43,863 bases of DNA, from the NCBI GenBank assembly GCA_032718475.1, contig JAUCBJ010006931.1, forward strand, positions 1 through 43,863. Direction: 5' to 3'. Positions 27,641 through 39,669 of the stretch are shown here, one piece after another. The translations under genes and the position numbers were made by a program. How positions within the stretch are numbered: position 1 is the stretch's first letter; each line of letters starts with the position of its first letter. Source of the DNA: Nemertoderma westbladi. Lineage: Eukaryota > Xenacoelomorpha > Nemertodermatida > Nemertodermatidae. The notes below the pieces were generated by a model that saw only the letters and a program-made list of their open reading frames with translations, searched no databases and was not told the DNA's origin.

Positions 27641-27800
27641 TAGGTGCCTGAAACGCAACTTCAGTTAGCCGAAATGCAACTACGAGTTGCCGAAACACAA
27701 CATAGCAGTTTGTGAAACGTAATTGTTCAGTTTCCGAATTCGCGAATTTGAGTTGCCTAAACGTGACAGTTGCCGAAACGCGACGTAACCGCTCGTAGGC
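27641..27800 (-). repeat. Inverted counterpart of the TTTCGGCAACT array
   Basis: About seven variants of AGTTGCCGAAACGC, opposite in orientation to 25586-25825. A separate block, CCCTAGCGGCAG...AAGTCTGTCTGT (25516 and 27884), is in direct orientation, so the whole is not a simple inverted duplication. Confidence 0.65.
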
Positions 27801-29800
27801 TACTACTACCAAATTTCAGATGAATCTGATGGTTGGTTCTATAATTACAGGATAGCTGCTTTTGCGGTTCAGTTGATTGTCCCCCTAGCGGCAGACACAG
27901 GAACTATAGAAGTCTGTCTGTTTGTAGAATTTCCAAACTTTTGATAGACTATATGTGTACCAAGTTTGGTTCCATTTCATCCGCGATTGACTGACTTATT
28001 AGCGTTCAAACATTCCTGCTACAAACATAGCCAGCCAGCATCACATTATTCCTGTTCGTTATTAATTTATTTTGTTGTTACTATGTGGTTATTAAGTTAT
28101 AAATTATTATTTATTAATTATTTCCTTAGGCAGTGTTGGATTGAATCTTGCAGTGTTGCAAGTTGCAACCCCACCCCCCAATACAACATGTGGAGTGAGT
28201 TGAATAATTAGGCACGTGTGGATAAATCCCCATAAAGATAAAACTTCGAATGGGTTTGTGTCACCATCAATGGTAGACACAAATGTTGTCGAACTAACGT
28301 ATAGTGATCTGATTGGCTGCAATAATTTCTTCAGGCATCCCATATAATGCAACTATATATATATATATGCTGAACATATATGTTGTCGGGAGACTGAATC
28401 GAAGGACTTAAAGAAGTCCACAAAGACAACCAAGGTAACTAGCACAGGTAGCCACAATCAAATGACTACAAAATATAGATTGAAATATGAAATATTACAC
28501 AATATTGTATATTTATATTGGTTTTATACATAACTCTTAGACAATTGTTTTTAGGCAATTTGAAATATTTATTATATACACAAACATTATGCAAGTTAGC
28601 GAAATAAGTTGAAGATAAGTAAAGTAATAACCAACACTACCCCTGCACCAAGTAAATACCAGTGGGGCCTTCGTGCAGCAAAAGCTGCAAGCCGTCTTAG
28701 CGAACAATTATAATTATAGGCCTACTATGGCTAGTTATATATTGGCTTCCGACAATTATGGTTCTCCACGCACACACTGACACACAGACTTTTAGAAAAC
28801 GGCCATAGTATAAAAATAACAGTTCGCTGATGGCTCGCAGTTTTGACTCGCCCCACAAGTGTTAATTCGAAATAAACATTTGAGATCCAAAAACATACCA
28901 ATAAATATTGTTACAAATAAATGAATGAAAATTAAATAAAAAAAGAAACATGCACCCAAATCATTCACCAGTTATTGTGGGTCATTTTTCAATAAGCAAA
29001 AATACCCAATTCCAATTGGGTATTTTTAAGCACATTAAGCTACTCAATACCAAATCCAGACAATTTGACTCAAAATTTGTAATTTTGGCTGCATGTTAAA
29101 TAAATAAACACCAATGAATAAATAAATCATGTTGGCTTATTATTTACACGTCGAAATGTTTTAACTCCTGGGATGTTTAATGGATAATTTTACATCACTA
29201 AAACCGATTCAGTATGCGGTAAATAATCTTTAAAGTGTAGCTAAATCTAACTAACTAACTGTAGGAGGTTCTATATCCCCTGCAGTTTCATCTAGGAGGA
29301 CATTTGCTTTGAAAATTTTGTTTTAAATTTGTTCTAATCTAGCGGTAAAGGAAGTGAGTTATTCAAAACAATGATGGGAAAAGGTGATAACAATTATATA
29401 ATATTATATTACATAAAATTACTAGTTAATAACATTACATAACTAATTAGTGCGGATGAATATCACTAATTAATATGTAGTACAAACGTAGTTTCAGATA
29501 TCAGTTGGGTAACGTTTAATTACATTTCACTACATAAGCGTAGGTAAAATAATTAAAACAAAACAAATAAATGGGTTCGAAACACTGTAATTATTATCGG
29601 AATTAACTGGCAGACATACAGTTAGTTTCAGTTTCAAAAAGTTTATAATCCAACTATATTATTTGCTTATTTGAGCATCTGGGTGGTATAGGGGGACGAC
29701 AAATAATTCAGTAACTAACCCATTAGTTAAATAATTCATAATTAATTAGTTAATATAATTCACATCTTTATGGTATTTTTTTTAAGGATATTATTAATCT
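27801..29800. other. Gene-free stretch
   Basis: AT-rich. A short TA dinucleotide run near 28354 and several TTAATTAG-type words near 29440-29760. No ORF is convincing. Confidence 0.4.
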
Positions 29801-30479
29801 TTACCATTTTGCTGTTGGTTTTATAAAATTAGTTAAATACAATTAGTAATATAAAGTGTTTAAGTTGGAAATATTTATATATCGGTATTAGAATACCGGT
29901 ATTCGTTTCTCGCGAGTAAATATATACCGGTAGAGGAAGATAAATGTAATTTTTATTCGACAATAAACTTGTTACAATTACAGTTGGATACAAAAGAACT
30001 CCCGACACCAGAGTAAAATAATATAATATTATTAAATAAAACCGATAACCGGTCCGTGAATGTACTGAATATATTACCGGTATCATTATAAACTGAGAAA
30101 TTTTAATATACCGGTATATATATATATATATAATCGTTTAATATATAATTAATAATCCTACTACTTATATAGATAAAATAAGTATCGAGTGAGAATGTGG
30201 TGACAAAATCCGATGTCAATAGATTTGAAAGTGTAGGTTGTGTGGGTGGATTTCGGTAGGGGTATAATGAAATAGGCCTATATAAGTAAATATAAATTAA
30301 AATAATCTTTTAACTACTTAATGACAGCAAATATACAGTTTAGGCGCAGGAAAAATAATTAGAACAAAATGGTTTAATATCTTACAGCTGAATCACTGGG
30401 GACTCACCAGAGCAGAGTAGAAAGCTTGGTAGAATGTAGAAGTTAGGTCTAGTCAACAGCTAGGTCGGTCTGGAGTTAC
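29801..30479. other. 3' flank of NDFIP, rich in ACCGGT
   Basis: Non-coding. Contains several TACCGGTA-like palindromes (for example 29895, 29926, 30074, 30110) and a TA run at 30112-30132. The NDFIP 3' UTR presumably lies at its right edge. Confidence 0.4.
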
Positions 30480-30929
30480 TTACAGGTAGAACAGAGACTG
30501 TCTGGCGGAATTACCCCCATCCCTATAGATCTGCTTCATACGGAGATAGAGGGTGACGCCCCTAACGAATATCATCATACCCAGAGCGAGAATGAGCCAC
30601 CAGACCCAGATGTGGTCCCCCACGATGGCCCCAATACTCTCCGAATGTCGCATTATAATGGACCACTTCACTAGCGACAACCCGAACCCGCTGATCGCCC
30701 CACAGCGGCCGGCAACCGAACTGCTAACGCAGAAGGAGATGACAAAACCAACCCAATTGAACACCAAGGATATAAGGAAGGTGCACATGAATACCGTGTC
30801 TGTCCCAATATCCGAGGAGCTTCCAGACGAGGTGTTGAAGAAACTGCCGAGGATTCGGTTTCTCTCATCTTCAATCGATTCCGGCTCCGGTTCCGGATCA
30901 GTCCCGGCCTCTTTGTTTCGCGCCGCTTC
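30480..30929 (-). CDS. NDFIP: NDFIP exon 2 (three-helix membrane domain)
   Basis: This exon encodes about 149 aa. After an acidic linker come three membrane segments with family-typical blocks: FNWVGFVISFCV, AGRCGAISGFGLSL-x-KW and WVWWLILALGMMIFVRG. The C-terminus ends SLFYL at a TAA. NDFIP proteins sit in Golgi/endosome membranes and recruit NEDD4-family ubiquitin ligases. A 3' splice site (TTTCAG at 30930) joins exon 1 in phase 0, so the L-P-S-Y-E/E motif is rebuilt across the junction. A GTAAGT overlaps the stop, but the length and C-terminal pattern fit a genuine end. Confidence 0.93.
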   Translation of the reverse strand, partial: EAARNKEAGTDPEPEPESIEDERNRILGSFFNTSSGSSSDIGTDTVFMCTFLISLVFNWVGFVISFCVSSSVAGRCGAISGFGLSLVKWSIIMRHSESIGAIVGDHIWVWWLILALGMMIFVRGVTLYLRMKQIYRDGGNSARQSLFYL

Positions 30930-31098
30930 CTGAAACATTAATAGATTAATTGCAGGCCAATTTACAAATTATAAGCAAATGTAAAATGAATAAGGCGAAA
31001 AAGAATAAGCCCTAGCTAGCTGCCTAGAGATATCCGCTGATACGCTGAAGGCCATTTATTCCATCTAAAAAATGCACAACATTCTACTGTTCTCAAAC

Positions 31099-32354
31099 AA
31101 CAAGTCCCTAAAAGGTGCTACCCTGCTCCATAGCGCGGGAAATTCAAATGATTGAAAGACATGTAATTTTGTACTGGAAAGGGTGGCAGCAGATCAGATC
31201 TGCTACCTATATTTTGGCGGTTAATTCAAATCTGTTTTAACATTGAATACATGAATAGAGTAAGACTAAATGTAATTCATTGAATCAGAATAAATTATTT
31301 CTTATCGGTTTAACTCACTCATCCGTTATTGTTGTTGTTTTATCTATGCTGGTAGTCTGGGACTTCGAGCAGCACGTGAACAACTAAACCTGACGTTAAC
31401 TAGTCTGGGGCATAGAGCAGCACGTGAACAAATAAACTGGCTGGATACCTAGTCTGGGACTTCGAGCAGCACGTGAACAACTAAAACTAAACCAGCACGT
31501 TAACTAGTTTGGGGCTTCGAGCAGCACGTGAGCAACTAAGCTGACTGGTTAACTATAGTCTGGGACTTCCAGTAGCACGTGAACAACTAAGCTGACTGGT
31601 TTACTAGTCTGGGACTTCGAGCAAACTTGCAAATTGAGAAGGGGGTGGATCGATGTATTTGGCTTAACTTCTATCAGTAAAATGTTAAGAACATTTGTTA
31701 TTTGCTTGTATCAGTTATAATTACATCAGAACAATATAATTATAACAATATAGCAGGGAACTGATAGTAAAATATATCGCAGGTAGGCCTACTGTAATAA
31801 CAATAGGTGTATAATGCTTATTCTGCCTATACTGCTATATCTGTCCCAGACTGGTTAACCAGTCAGCTTTAGTTGTTTACGTGCTGCTCGAAGTCCCAGA
31901 CTTGTTAACCAGGCAGCTTAGTTGTACACGTGCTGCTCGAAGTCCCAGACTAGTTAACGTGCTGGTTTAGTTGTTCACGTGCTGCTCGAAGTCCCAGACT
32001 AGGTAACCAGCCAGTTTAGTTGTTCACGTGGTGCTCGAAGCCCCAGACTACCGGTAGTTAGCGTGCTGGTTTAGCTGTTCACGTACTGCTCGAAGTCCCA
32101 GAATAGATAAATCAACATCATTAACGGATGAGTGAGTTAAACCGATAATAAATAATTTATTCTGATTCAATGAATTACATTGGAAGATTGGTCTTACTCT
32201 ATTCATGTATTCAATGTTAAAACAGATTTGAATTTACCGCCAATATATAGGTGGTAGATCTGATCTGCCACCCTTTCCAGCACAAATAACATGTCTTTCA
32301 ATCATTTGAATTTCCCGCGCTATGGAGCAGGGTGGCACCTTTTAGGGACTTGTT
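31099..32354. mobile_element. Foldback/MITE-like element with CACGTG arrays, in the NDFIP intron
   Basis: 1,256 bp, non-coding. The outer ~270 bp on each side are inverted copies, starting AACAAGTCCCTAAAAGGTG and ending with its complement. Inside, each arm carries about five direct copies of a ~50-bp unit containing GAGCAGCACGTGAAC; the right arm is the inverted, more degenerate version. CTCAAAC flanks both ends (31092-31098, 32355-32361), consistent with a 7-bp target duplication (possibly 8 if degenerate). It is a non-autonomous DNA element; superfamily unclear. Confidence 0.78.
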
Positions 32355-32525
32355 CTCAAACACGTAGGCCTATTATTTATTGGTACCGGTATCCTGTACA
32401 TAAGTAATATATATATTGCTTATATGCAAATGCAATAGAGGCATATTGCAGTATTGCATAGCAGCATAGCTAGGCCTACATTAAATGTTCCAGAACGTAG
32501 AGCGTAGACCGCTGGACCGACCTAC

Positions 32526-32780
32526 CTCGTAGCTGGGCAGCTCCGTAGCAACTGTGTACTGCGGCGGGTTAACCGGTCCCAAATCGTCATAATCCGGAGG
32601 TTTCTCAGCGTATTCCGGGTTCGGGGTTCCAGGTTGGGTGTCCTCCGGGGTCGGGGGTGGGACTACCAGATGGCAGCTGTCGGTGGCTGCAGCCGCCCCC
32701 GCGGGTGGTGCCGTGTCCAGATCGTCAGAGGGGTCCGTAGCCAATCGCGTGTAGCGATGGCCAGCAGATTTACCCGCCAT
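32526..32780 (-). CDS. NDFIP: NDFIP exon 1 (PY-motif cytoplasmic domain)
   Basis: 85 codons from ATG 32780. The Pro-rich cytoplasmic segment has PPDY, PPQY and, at its end, LPSYE: the PY motifs that bind WW domains of NEDD4-type ligases. The 5' splice site is GAG|GTAGGT at 32525. Joined to exon 2 across a 1,596-bp intron, it gives ~234 aa, close to the vertebrate proteins. The exon is noticeably more GC-rich than its surroundings. Upstream non-coding exons cannot be seen. Confidence 0.92.
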
Positions 32781-34200
32781 TCTGGTGACCAGACCAGTTT
32801 ACTCTGTTACTGTCAGTTCAGTTTACTTTTCTCAGTTCAGTACCGGTAGCCTAGTTCTGTAACGTTGCCTTTTTACTCCCTACAGGCAGACAGGCCCTAG
32901 GTCTAGTTAATTTAATGGTTATTTATTATATTAACTGATTAAAGCGTAAGCAGTCAGGCAGTAGGCCTAAACCTTAAGGTTGGTCTGTATGTACAGTGTA
33001 CAGAAGTAGGCCTACGTCTGTCTACTGTCTGTACGTCAATACCGGTAGCGGTACCTACCTGGCACCTGGCTGACCTGGCTACAGGTTCTGAGGTTGTATT
33101 GTACCGGTCGGTACGCCTAGTCAGGAAGTCAGGCATTACAGCATTTCAGGCGGTACAGATCTGCAGATGTAGGCCCTACCTGAGAATACAATAAATTGAA
33201 ATTAATGAATGAAATTACGGTACCGCGCGGTGACCGGGACTTGAAATTGAAATTACCGGTAATTGCTTTCAGACATTGTGTTATGAAATTGGTCAGTTGG
33301 TCTTCCCGCAGACAGGTACGGTAGCAGCATATTCATATCGTATCATAGTGTTAAAAAGTACAGAATTAGGACTTTTAAGTGTTAATGTTTAATAATTTAG
33401 GGTACCTATAAGAAAGCTAATGCTTATGGAACCCGTACACACCAAAAGAAAGACCAAACTGAAACTAATTAAATAATTATAGTTGTACCGGTCAGTAATT
33501 AAGTATTAATTGCGACCATGACCGACCTTATTTAAAAACAATGACAAAAACACATATAAATTAATTGTAACATATAAAAAAAACAACTCGGCGTCTGGGC
33601 GTCTTAATTAAATAGTTAAAATAAATTATAGTGTTATTTAATAAAAAAAGGTTTCTAATAAAATTACTAGAATAAAGTGACAGTCTAGGCCTATAAAATC
33701 ACGACTTATACACAGAAAATGACACAAACAGTCAATAAAATTAAGTATATACTGTACACTAAAAATTTCAAATGTAATATTATGCTTTTGTTCAGAAATG
33801 GAAAAAATGAGAAAGGCGTCACCGGGGGTTCAACAACACCAGACAACCAACAACAAACCGTTCCACAACAAACAGCTTAACACCAATTCATTTAAAAATT
33901 ACAAATGTACACTAATATTACAAATATACAGTAAAAATTACAAATATACACTAAAAATTACAAATATACAGTAAACGGAAATGTGTAAACTGTACTTTAG
34001 GTCGAGTTTTGCGTTCGCTCAACATGTATGACTCGTTCAATCGTGTAATTAAATTACATACAGTAACATCGCTCCTTAAAAATATGTGCCATAAAAAGAA
34101 AAAAATTTAAACATAAAAAATAAATAATTATAAATAAGTTGACTGAGGGTTGGTGAGAGGTGAGGGGGGGGGGGGGGGGGGGGGTGGTTAGGCTGGGCGG
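32781..34200. other. NDFIP 5' flank; gene-free
   Basis: No gene. ACCGGT and TAGGCCTA are frequent (for example 32843, 33042, 33103, 33255, 33487). A 21-bp AAAATTACAAATATACAGTA-like tandem occurs at 33893-33975, and a run of 21 G at 34164-34184. The NDFIP promoter should lie at the left edge, but no TATA box is clear. Confidence 0.45.
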
Positions 34201-34224
34201 TATACTTGCACGAGGACCGTGCGA

Positions 34225-34500
34225 TGTCGTCTGTCAGTCTGTTTTCCAGATCTCGTAGCATCATTGGGTACGGGTTTGATGAGTCTAATCTCGCAAATTT
34301 TAAATTTATTATAGGTGACCATATTGTGGATGCATATTCCTGTATTCAAAACTGGGCGGACCAATGATTTAAAGTGAGAAATCAAATTATCTGAGTCCAA
34401 GCGCTTAAAAGATCTATATATTAAATCAAGAGTACGGTTACGCTGAATGATAAATTGCAGCAGGGCTATACACGACCTTTTTATGGTGAAAAGGCAATTT
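34225..34500 (-). pseudogene. LINE reverse-transcriptase thumb/C-terminal fragment
   Basis: The minus-strand frame (within 34188-34622) has L-D-L-I-Y-R-SFKRLD...HFKSLVRPVLNTG and a following I-x-L-I-x-P-VPNDATRS stretch. This resembles the block after the RT domain in CR1-type elements (LG-x-I-x-RSF, LVRP-x-LEY). It is short and degenerate with no flanking domains. The ends are approximate. Confidence 0.5.
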
Positions 34501-35119
34501 TTTTTTGCAGTGTACCAGTACCATGACTCACCCATGCGAGCCACGTCAATAGGCGCCTTGGCTCGCATGTACAGTGTACCAGTATGATAGAGACGGATGG
34601 GACCTACCAGACTGTCTGACAATTACAAACTGCATCCACCATATTGTAGCCAATATACAGTACAGTAGTACATTTCTGATTCTGCATATTACACAAAGGA
34701 TTGGTACTGCTATGTACATACGTTTTACAGTACGACCAGTTGAGCACATTATGAAATACATAGGCCTAGAGATGTCTGGCTCCCTCTTTATGGTACCGTA
34801 ACAGTCAGAACTTAATTGATTAGTTTAACTTATTCGTTTAGTGTTTTGGCTACATTTAGTGGCCAAAGCGACATGAACTGAAACTAGGTGGTTCTTTTTG
34901 TTGATTAAGGTTTTTTTTAACCATTTATGTACTTTATCAATTAGAGAGGTCTGGCTCGCTGAATGGTACCGTCGCATTCAGAACTTATTTCACTTTTCAT
35001 GGCTGTTCAGTGTTTTGGTTTAGTTGCTCATTCATCATTACTTATCACCAAATCAATTTTGCATCTGTCACTAAACACTACTGTCATAACGTAACTCTAA
35101 AAACTACGGGCCATATGCT

Positions 35120-35990
35120 CGTACTGTAGTTTTAGATACATCAGATACATGCGACAAGGTAAGCTGACTGCCTTGGCAGATAAGCTTTCTCTTAGCGCAG
35201 TGGGTGTTCAAGAGCACCGAATGCAGACTGGACAGACTAATGAGGTTCTAATGAGGTACTGAAGGACATGGGGGGCGGTTGGCGACCCCCTCGCCCTCGC
35301 GTCAGCAGATGATAGTAGTGGCAATGGTGGAATTGGTCTATTGATGAATCCAACTGCACATGCAGCATTGGACAAAATAGATCAAATCTCTAACCGCATC
35401 ATCCGTTGCCACTTCTCATGTTCTGGAAGACTGGCTAAGAAGTTTCCTAAGGTGGTTCTGATTGTGTGCTACTCTCCAACTAGTGTTGCCCCTGTAGAGG
35501 AGGTGGAAAATTTCTACCACAATCTACAAGCAGCTACTGATGGAGTGGTTCAGCATGCATTCTTAACATTCCTGGGAGACTTTAATGCAAGTCTGCATCA
35601 ATCACCTACATCGCCCTGGGTCTATAGCCATAGTGTTAACCGAAATTCTGTCCATCTTCAGGATTTTATCTCTGGAAATGGATTGTTTTCGGCTGGAACC
35701 CAGTTCAAGAAGCGAACTGGAAAGCTATGGACTCATAGTGGACCCAGTGGTCACAAGTCCCAGATAGACCATATTCTGTTTCGTAGGAAATACAGGAGCT
35801 CTCATACAAGACTGTAATGCATTTACACTTCGACCCTTCTCCAGTGATCACCGCCTTATTGTGGCCAAGGTAAGACTTAGTCTGCGTGCTAGCAGAACAA
35901 CGAAATCTGCCTTGCCGCAGCATGACTGGTCCTCTCTGTTGCAACAGCCAAGTGTGAGATCCAGCTTCACACTACAACTGAGCAACAGGT
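35120..35990 (+). pseudogene. LINE endonuclease (EEP) domain fragment
   Basis: The ORF at 35341-35817 (158 aa) contains VCYSPTS, FLGDFNA and WTHSGPSGHKSQIDHIL, the later motifs of an APE-type endonuclease. Upstream, another segment gives KLTALADKLSLS...VQEHR (35157-35220), the earlier motif, separated by a stop and a frame break. Downstream, a frame change continues to a SDHRLIVAK-like block near 35845. So this is a 5' piece of a non-LTR element with at least two disruptions. Confidence 0.78.
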
Positions 35991-36339
35991 ATCTATAGGG
36001 GCTGTTGCGCTGTCAGTCAGAGAGGTAACAGCCCATGGGGTAAGGATTTACCCATGGGGCGCTAACTATCAGATAGTCTGATACCAACTGTCAGACAGTC
36101 TTTTTCAACTATCAGATAGATGATCGCCCAGTTACAAGTTACCCGATAGTTGTATTTTTTAAACCCCGAGTGTTGTTGACGGAGTCTGTTACTTCCGAAA
36201 TCGTTGATCGTGGTGCCGGTGCCGGAATTCTGGCTTTGATTAAAAATACTGAACTGCTGAACGATGGCGGAATCTACGAAACCTGGCCGGATTCCTAATC
36301 CGAGGAGGCAACGGAGTCAATTAAACGTAACAATGAAAC

Positions 36340-36740
36340 GATCGCGATGGACAATGGACTGATGGAGTCTATTCATTGTATCCAGAACGATACGATGGCG
36401 GCGGAGTCTATTACAGTATTAAACACGCAACCAAAGCGATCAGATGATGGCGAAGTAATCTACAAAACAGAGAACGACAGGAAGGCGATGGAGTTTCTGA
36501 GTTTATTAAACCCAGTAAGATGTGCATAGCAAAGCGATCGAGACGGATAACGGAGTCTATTACAGTATTAAACACGCAACCAAAGCGATCAGATGATGGC
36601 GAAGTAATCTACAAAACTGAGAACGACAGGAAGGCGATGGAGTTTATTAAACCCAGTAAGATGGTGCATAGCGAAGAGATCGAGACGGATAACGGAGTCT
36701 ATTACAGAATTAAACCTGGAACGAAGACGGTGGAATCTAT
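36340..36740 (+). repeat. Coding-like tandem duplication, 149-bp period
   Basis: A block starting CGGAGTCTATTACAGTATTA at 36402 recurs at 36551 almost unchanged, with shorter ACGGAGTCTATTA-like units around it (36310-36730). ORFs at 36347-36529 and 36520-36822 read through it with a repeated TVLNTQPKRSDDGE segment. Codon-like composition is seen, but no domain or start is convincing. It could be a low-complexity protein gene fragment. Confidence 0.55.
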
Positions 36741-36822
36741 AGGCGTAAACCTGGAACAATGCGAACAAGGCTACTCCAAAGTTAGACTAGACTGGTTTGT
36801 GAGATTAACTTGCCAATACTAA

Positions 36823-37971
36823 CTCAATAGGCCTACAATTTGCTTTCTTCGAATTCCTAATAATATATTTTAATCTTAATAATAAATTATTCAACATCAA
36901 TTATTTTATAAGTCTTGTCAATGTATAAGATTGCTAAAGACTAAAGAGCTAACTTTAGAAAGATCTGCCTTATATTTTTAGAATTATTATAATTAATTTT
37001 GTTATGTTTATAATGAATTGTATCTTTTGACAGACTACTTGATGTGCGACCGTGATAATAAAATTAAATGGTGCCGAAATATTTTCACTTACTTAACTGC
37101 AGGGGGGGGGGGGGGGGGGGGGGGGGCAATCAATATTCTTCCCTCTCCAGGTGAAAATCGCAAATAACGAAAATAACAGCTTGTTTACTACTAAAATAAA
37201 ACTGCATCCTGTTCTATAGGAAAAAACATTATAGGGAAAACTTTAGCAAGTTGTGTTTATTTTAGCCGATAGACAAGATTACATGTTTACCAAGTTTGGT
37301 ATAATTTAGTCAAAGATTGAATAAGTTACGATTTTAAATTATCAGTGGAGGGTGAAGGTGCCGGGGGCCAGGATTCAATTATACTTGAATAAAGAATAGT
37401 GATTAAACCAAGCAGCCAAGGGATACGCGATATATGACACTGCTGTATAAGTTCATTGAATGACTGTTGATTTCGAAACATTTAATTCAAAACTATATAA
37501 ATGTTAATATAATGTTGGATTTTTTTTTGTAATAATTAACAGATGAATTATATTTCATTAATTTATTTTTTTTATCTAATCACATTATTAAATAACGAAG
37601 CACAGAAATAATACTAAGATTGAATATTTAATTGAAGGTACAGTACCGAATTGAATATTTGAATGGGCGAATCTTTTAGGCTCGTTAAGCCAAGGAATGC
37701 CTGTTCACCACCATGGGTGATCTTTCACAGTAAACCCTTCCACTCTGTTTCCCAAGTTGCCTTGGTTCCCAATCGACCACTGAAGGATGAAAGCCGGGGT
37801 TGGGCTAGGCTGCAGCATTTAAAGCACTGTGCCCAAACAGTACTGCCCATCTAGGGATCGAACATTGAATATTTGAGATTGAATAAGATAGAGTATTGAA
37901 TATCTTCGGACATCATCCCGTTGGTGACTCCATTGGCAACCATTTCGACAGTTTCGATTGGTTTCGGCTCT
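36823..37971. other. Gene-free stretch with a 25-G tract and partial MITE copy
   Basis: G-run at 37102-37126 followed by sequence related to the MITE-like element at 2985-3223 (CTCTCCAGG, CAAATAACG, AATAAAACTG). The ACCAAGTTTGG repeat word is at 37288. No gene supported. Confidence 0.45.
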
Positions 37972-38271
37972 TCAGTCCCCGAATAGACCGATGGTCGGCG
38001 TGGTTGCTGTCCCCATGACTGAGGCTGCATTACCAACCAAAATTGCCATCTCCAGGCGTTGGAGCAGAAACTGGTGTGACCGCGGTTCGTGGGTGGCACT
38101 GTGGAGACGAGCCCCGATCTCCCAGAGGAAGGTGGATGACTCTGGACCAGGGCGGCCAAAGGTCTCAAAGGCCACGGGGTGAAATAAAAGGCCACGGGGT
38201 GAAATAAATGGCCCCGGTCCATTAGGTTGCGATAGTTAGAGTTTTTAATGTGCTCCGCCCCCTTAGGCAAT
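37972..38271 (-). pseudogene. Retrotransposon C-terminal fragment
   Basis: The minus strand encodes KGAEHIKNSNYRNLMDRG, then FHPVAFETFGRPGPESS and a final MAILVGNAASVMG. The arrangement F-x-P-x-(A/V)-x-E-x-x-G...GNA resembles the C-terminal domain of some non-LTR retrotransposon proteins. A 20-bp duplication (GGCCACGGGGTGAAATAA, 38169-38210) shifts the frame, so it is split between two ORFs. Low copy information; class inferred. Confidence 0.5.
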
Positions 38272-38507
38272 GATGGTTTGTTGAAGGTGGCTGGGGGCCA
38301 GTGGATCTAGTAATAATTAACACAAAGATATGATTAGGTAGGCCTACGTGATATTACTGTATTAATTTCTCAAACCAAACCTCCATTGACGTCAAATATA
38401 TCCAATTTCTCAATCCATACTAATCCGTGTGTAGTAATGCAGTAATGTACACTGTAATGCAATACCGGTAATGTCAATGTCCAACCAAACAATGCGTTTA
38501 GTGTTAT

Positions 38508-39669
38508 TGTAAAAGCTTTTGTGGGATAACTGATTCGTTTGCCTTGCTAACCAGTTCCCCCCCAGTCGCTAGAATACTCTAAAAAGGGATCTATAACTCG
38601 AATAGCGCAAGCTACCGGCTGATTGGCTGATTCGCTGTGCGAAGGGATCTGGGCTACGTTTGATTGTCCAACCAGCTTGGGAAAGTATCTGCCTATAGGA
38701 TTTGAGTTGATTTTGATTTCGACCTATCACAGATCTACTGAACTGAATTTTCCTATCTTTATGCTCTTTCTCTGTGTTGGGTGGAAGCCTTTGTAAATAA
38801 GGTTATTCTTATCAGTTTTCAGTGTTGTTGGTCTTTCTTTCCTAAGCCAGGAGAGAACGGCTTGTAAATATTTTGTGCTTTTCTGTTTTAGTCTAACACT
38901 AGTAGGCTTAATTATAAAGGGCATATATCCGTTATCACAACACTTAATATCAAACTAATGAACTTAACGCACACTGAATTACTGTGCATACTTTTATATT
39001 GTTATACTGCTATTTACTGTCAGTTCTTCATAATATGGTTGATGAATTATTATATTTGGAATAACGATAAATAACCCCGAAACCCAATATTCTTGATATA
39101 CCGAAGGTAAGAGAGAAAGGTTACATATAACGATTGTGACTTATGTTAAAGTGGTTTGAAGTGAATCTAATGTTATTTGATAGACCCTACATGAGTCAGT
39201 CCGTGTTCCTTTTATATATAACTAAAATCAGTGAAGATCGGCAGATCAGTGTGCAGTATTGTGCAGCATTGTGTATGAGTGATACTGATAACGAAGCATT
39301 TCCTAAAGAATGCGCCATATATGTGAATTATAACTAAGCCATGTCGTTGTGAGTAGTTTAAGTCATAACTCTGTTTGTATAAATAGAGCGCCACGTCCTA
39401 AAGGAACTGTTAATATTCCCCGAAGGTGAATAATATTGTCAGAGATTATATAATACTGTCAGTCGAATAATACATTAGGCTTACATAGCAATAAGATTAA
39501 GCCGTCGAACCCAATCTCCCGGGTATATCCAGCGGGTGAATGATCGCGCACAGATTGGTTTCGACTAGTGTAGTGAATTAAATACTTGTCATAGACTAAA
39601 AGTGATTTATTATCTAGAAGACATCATAATTTGGCGGGTTAAACTGCCAAAGGTCTGAAAGCGCGAACA
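38508..39669 (+). repeat. LTR, copy 2 (5' LTR of the right element)
   Basis: Matches 1392-2625 in the same orientation, starting TGTAAAAGCTT and ending GCGCGAACA. No purine tract precedes it, and a long leader plus ORFs follow, so it is read as a 5' LTR. Just inside the end is TTTGGCGGGTTAAACTGCC, which can fold on itself. No clear tRNA primer site is seen after 39669. Confidence 0.6.
39143..39337 (+). CDS. Small ORF inside LTR copy 2
   Basis: About 64 codons, similar to the ORF at 2071-2280 (NLMLF, R-x-Y-x-SQ, AFPKEC). Reading frame maintained despite indels. No function known. Confidence 0.25.
   Translation: MLKWFEVNLMLFDRPYMSQSVFLLYITKISEDRQISVQYCAALCMSDTDNEAFPKECAIYVNYN

Noticed and set aside
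29570-29590. tRNA B-box-like GGTTCGAAAC
   Set aside because: No A box or cloverleaf arms can be drawn around it.
30478-30484. 5' splice site at the end of NDFIP exon 2
   Set aside because: GTAAGT overlaps the TAA stop, but the protein already has the expected NDFIP length and C-terminal pattern.
30553-30933. 126-codon plus-strand ORF
   Set aside because: Antisense shadow of NDFIP exon 2.
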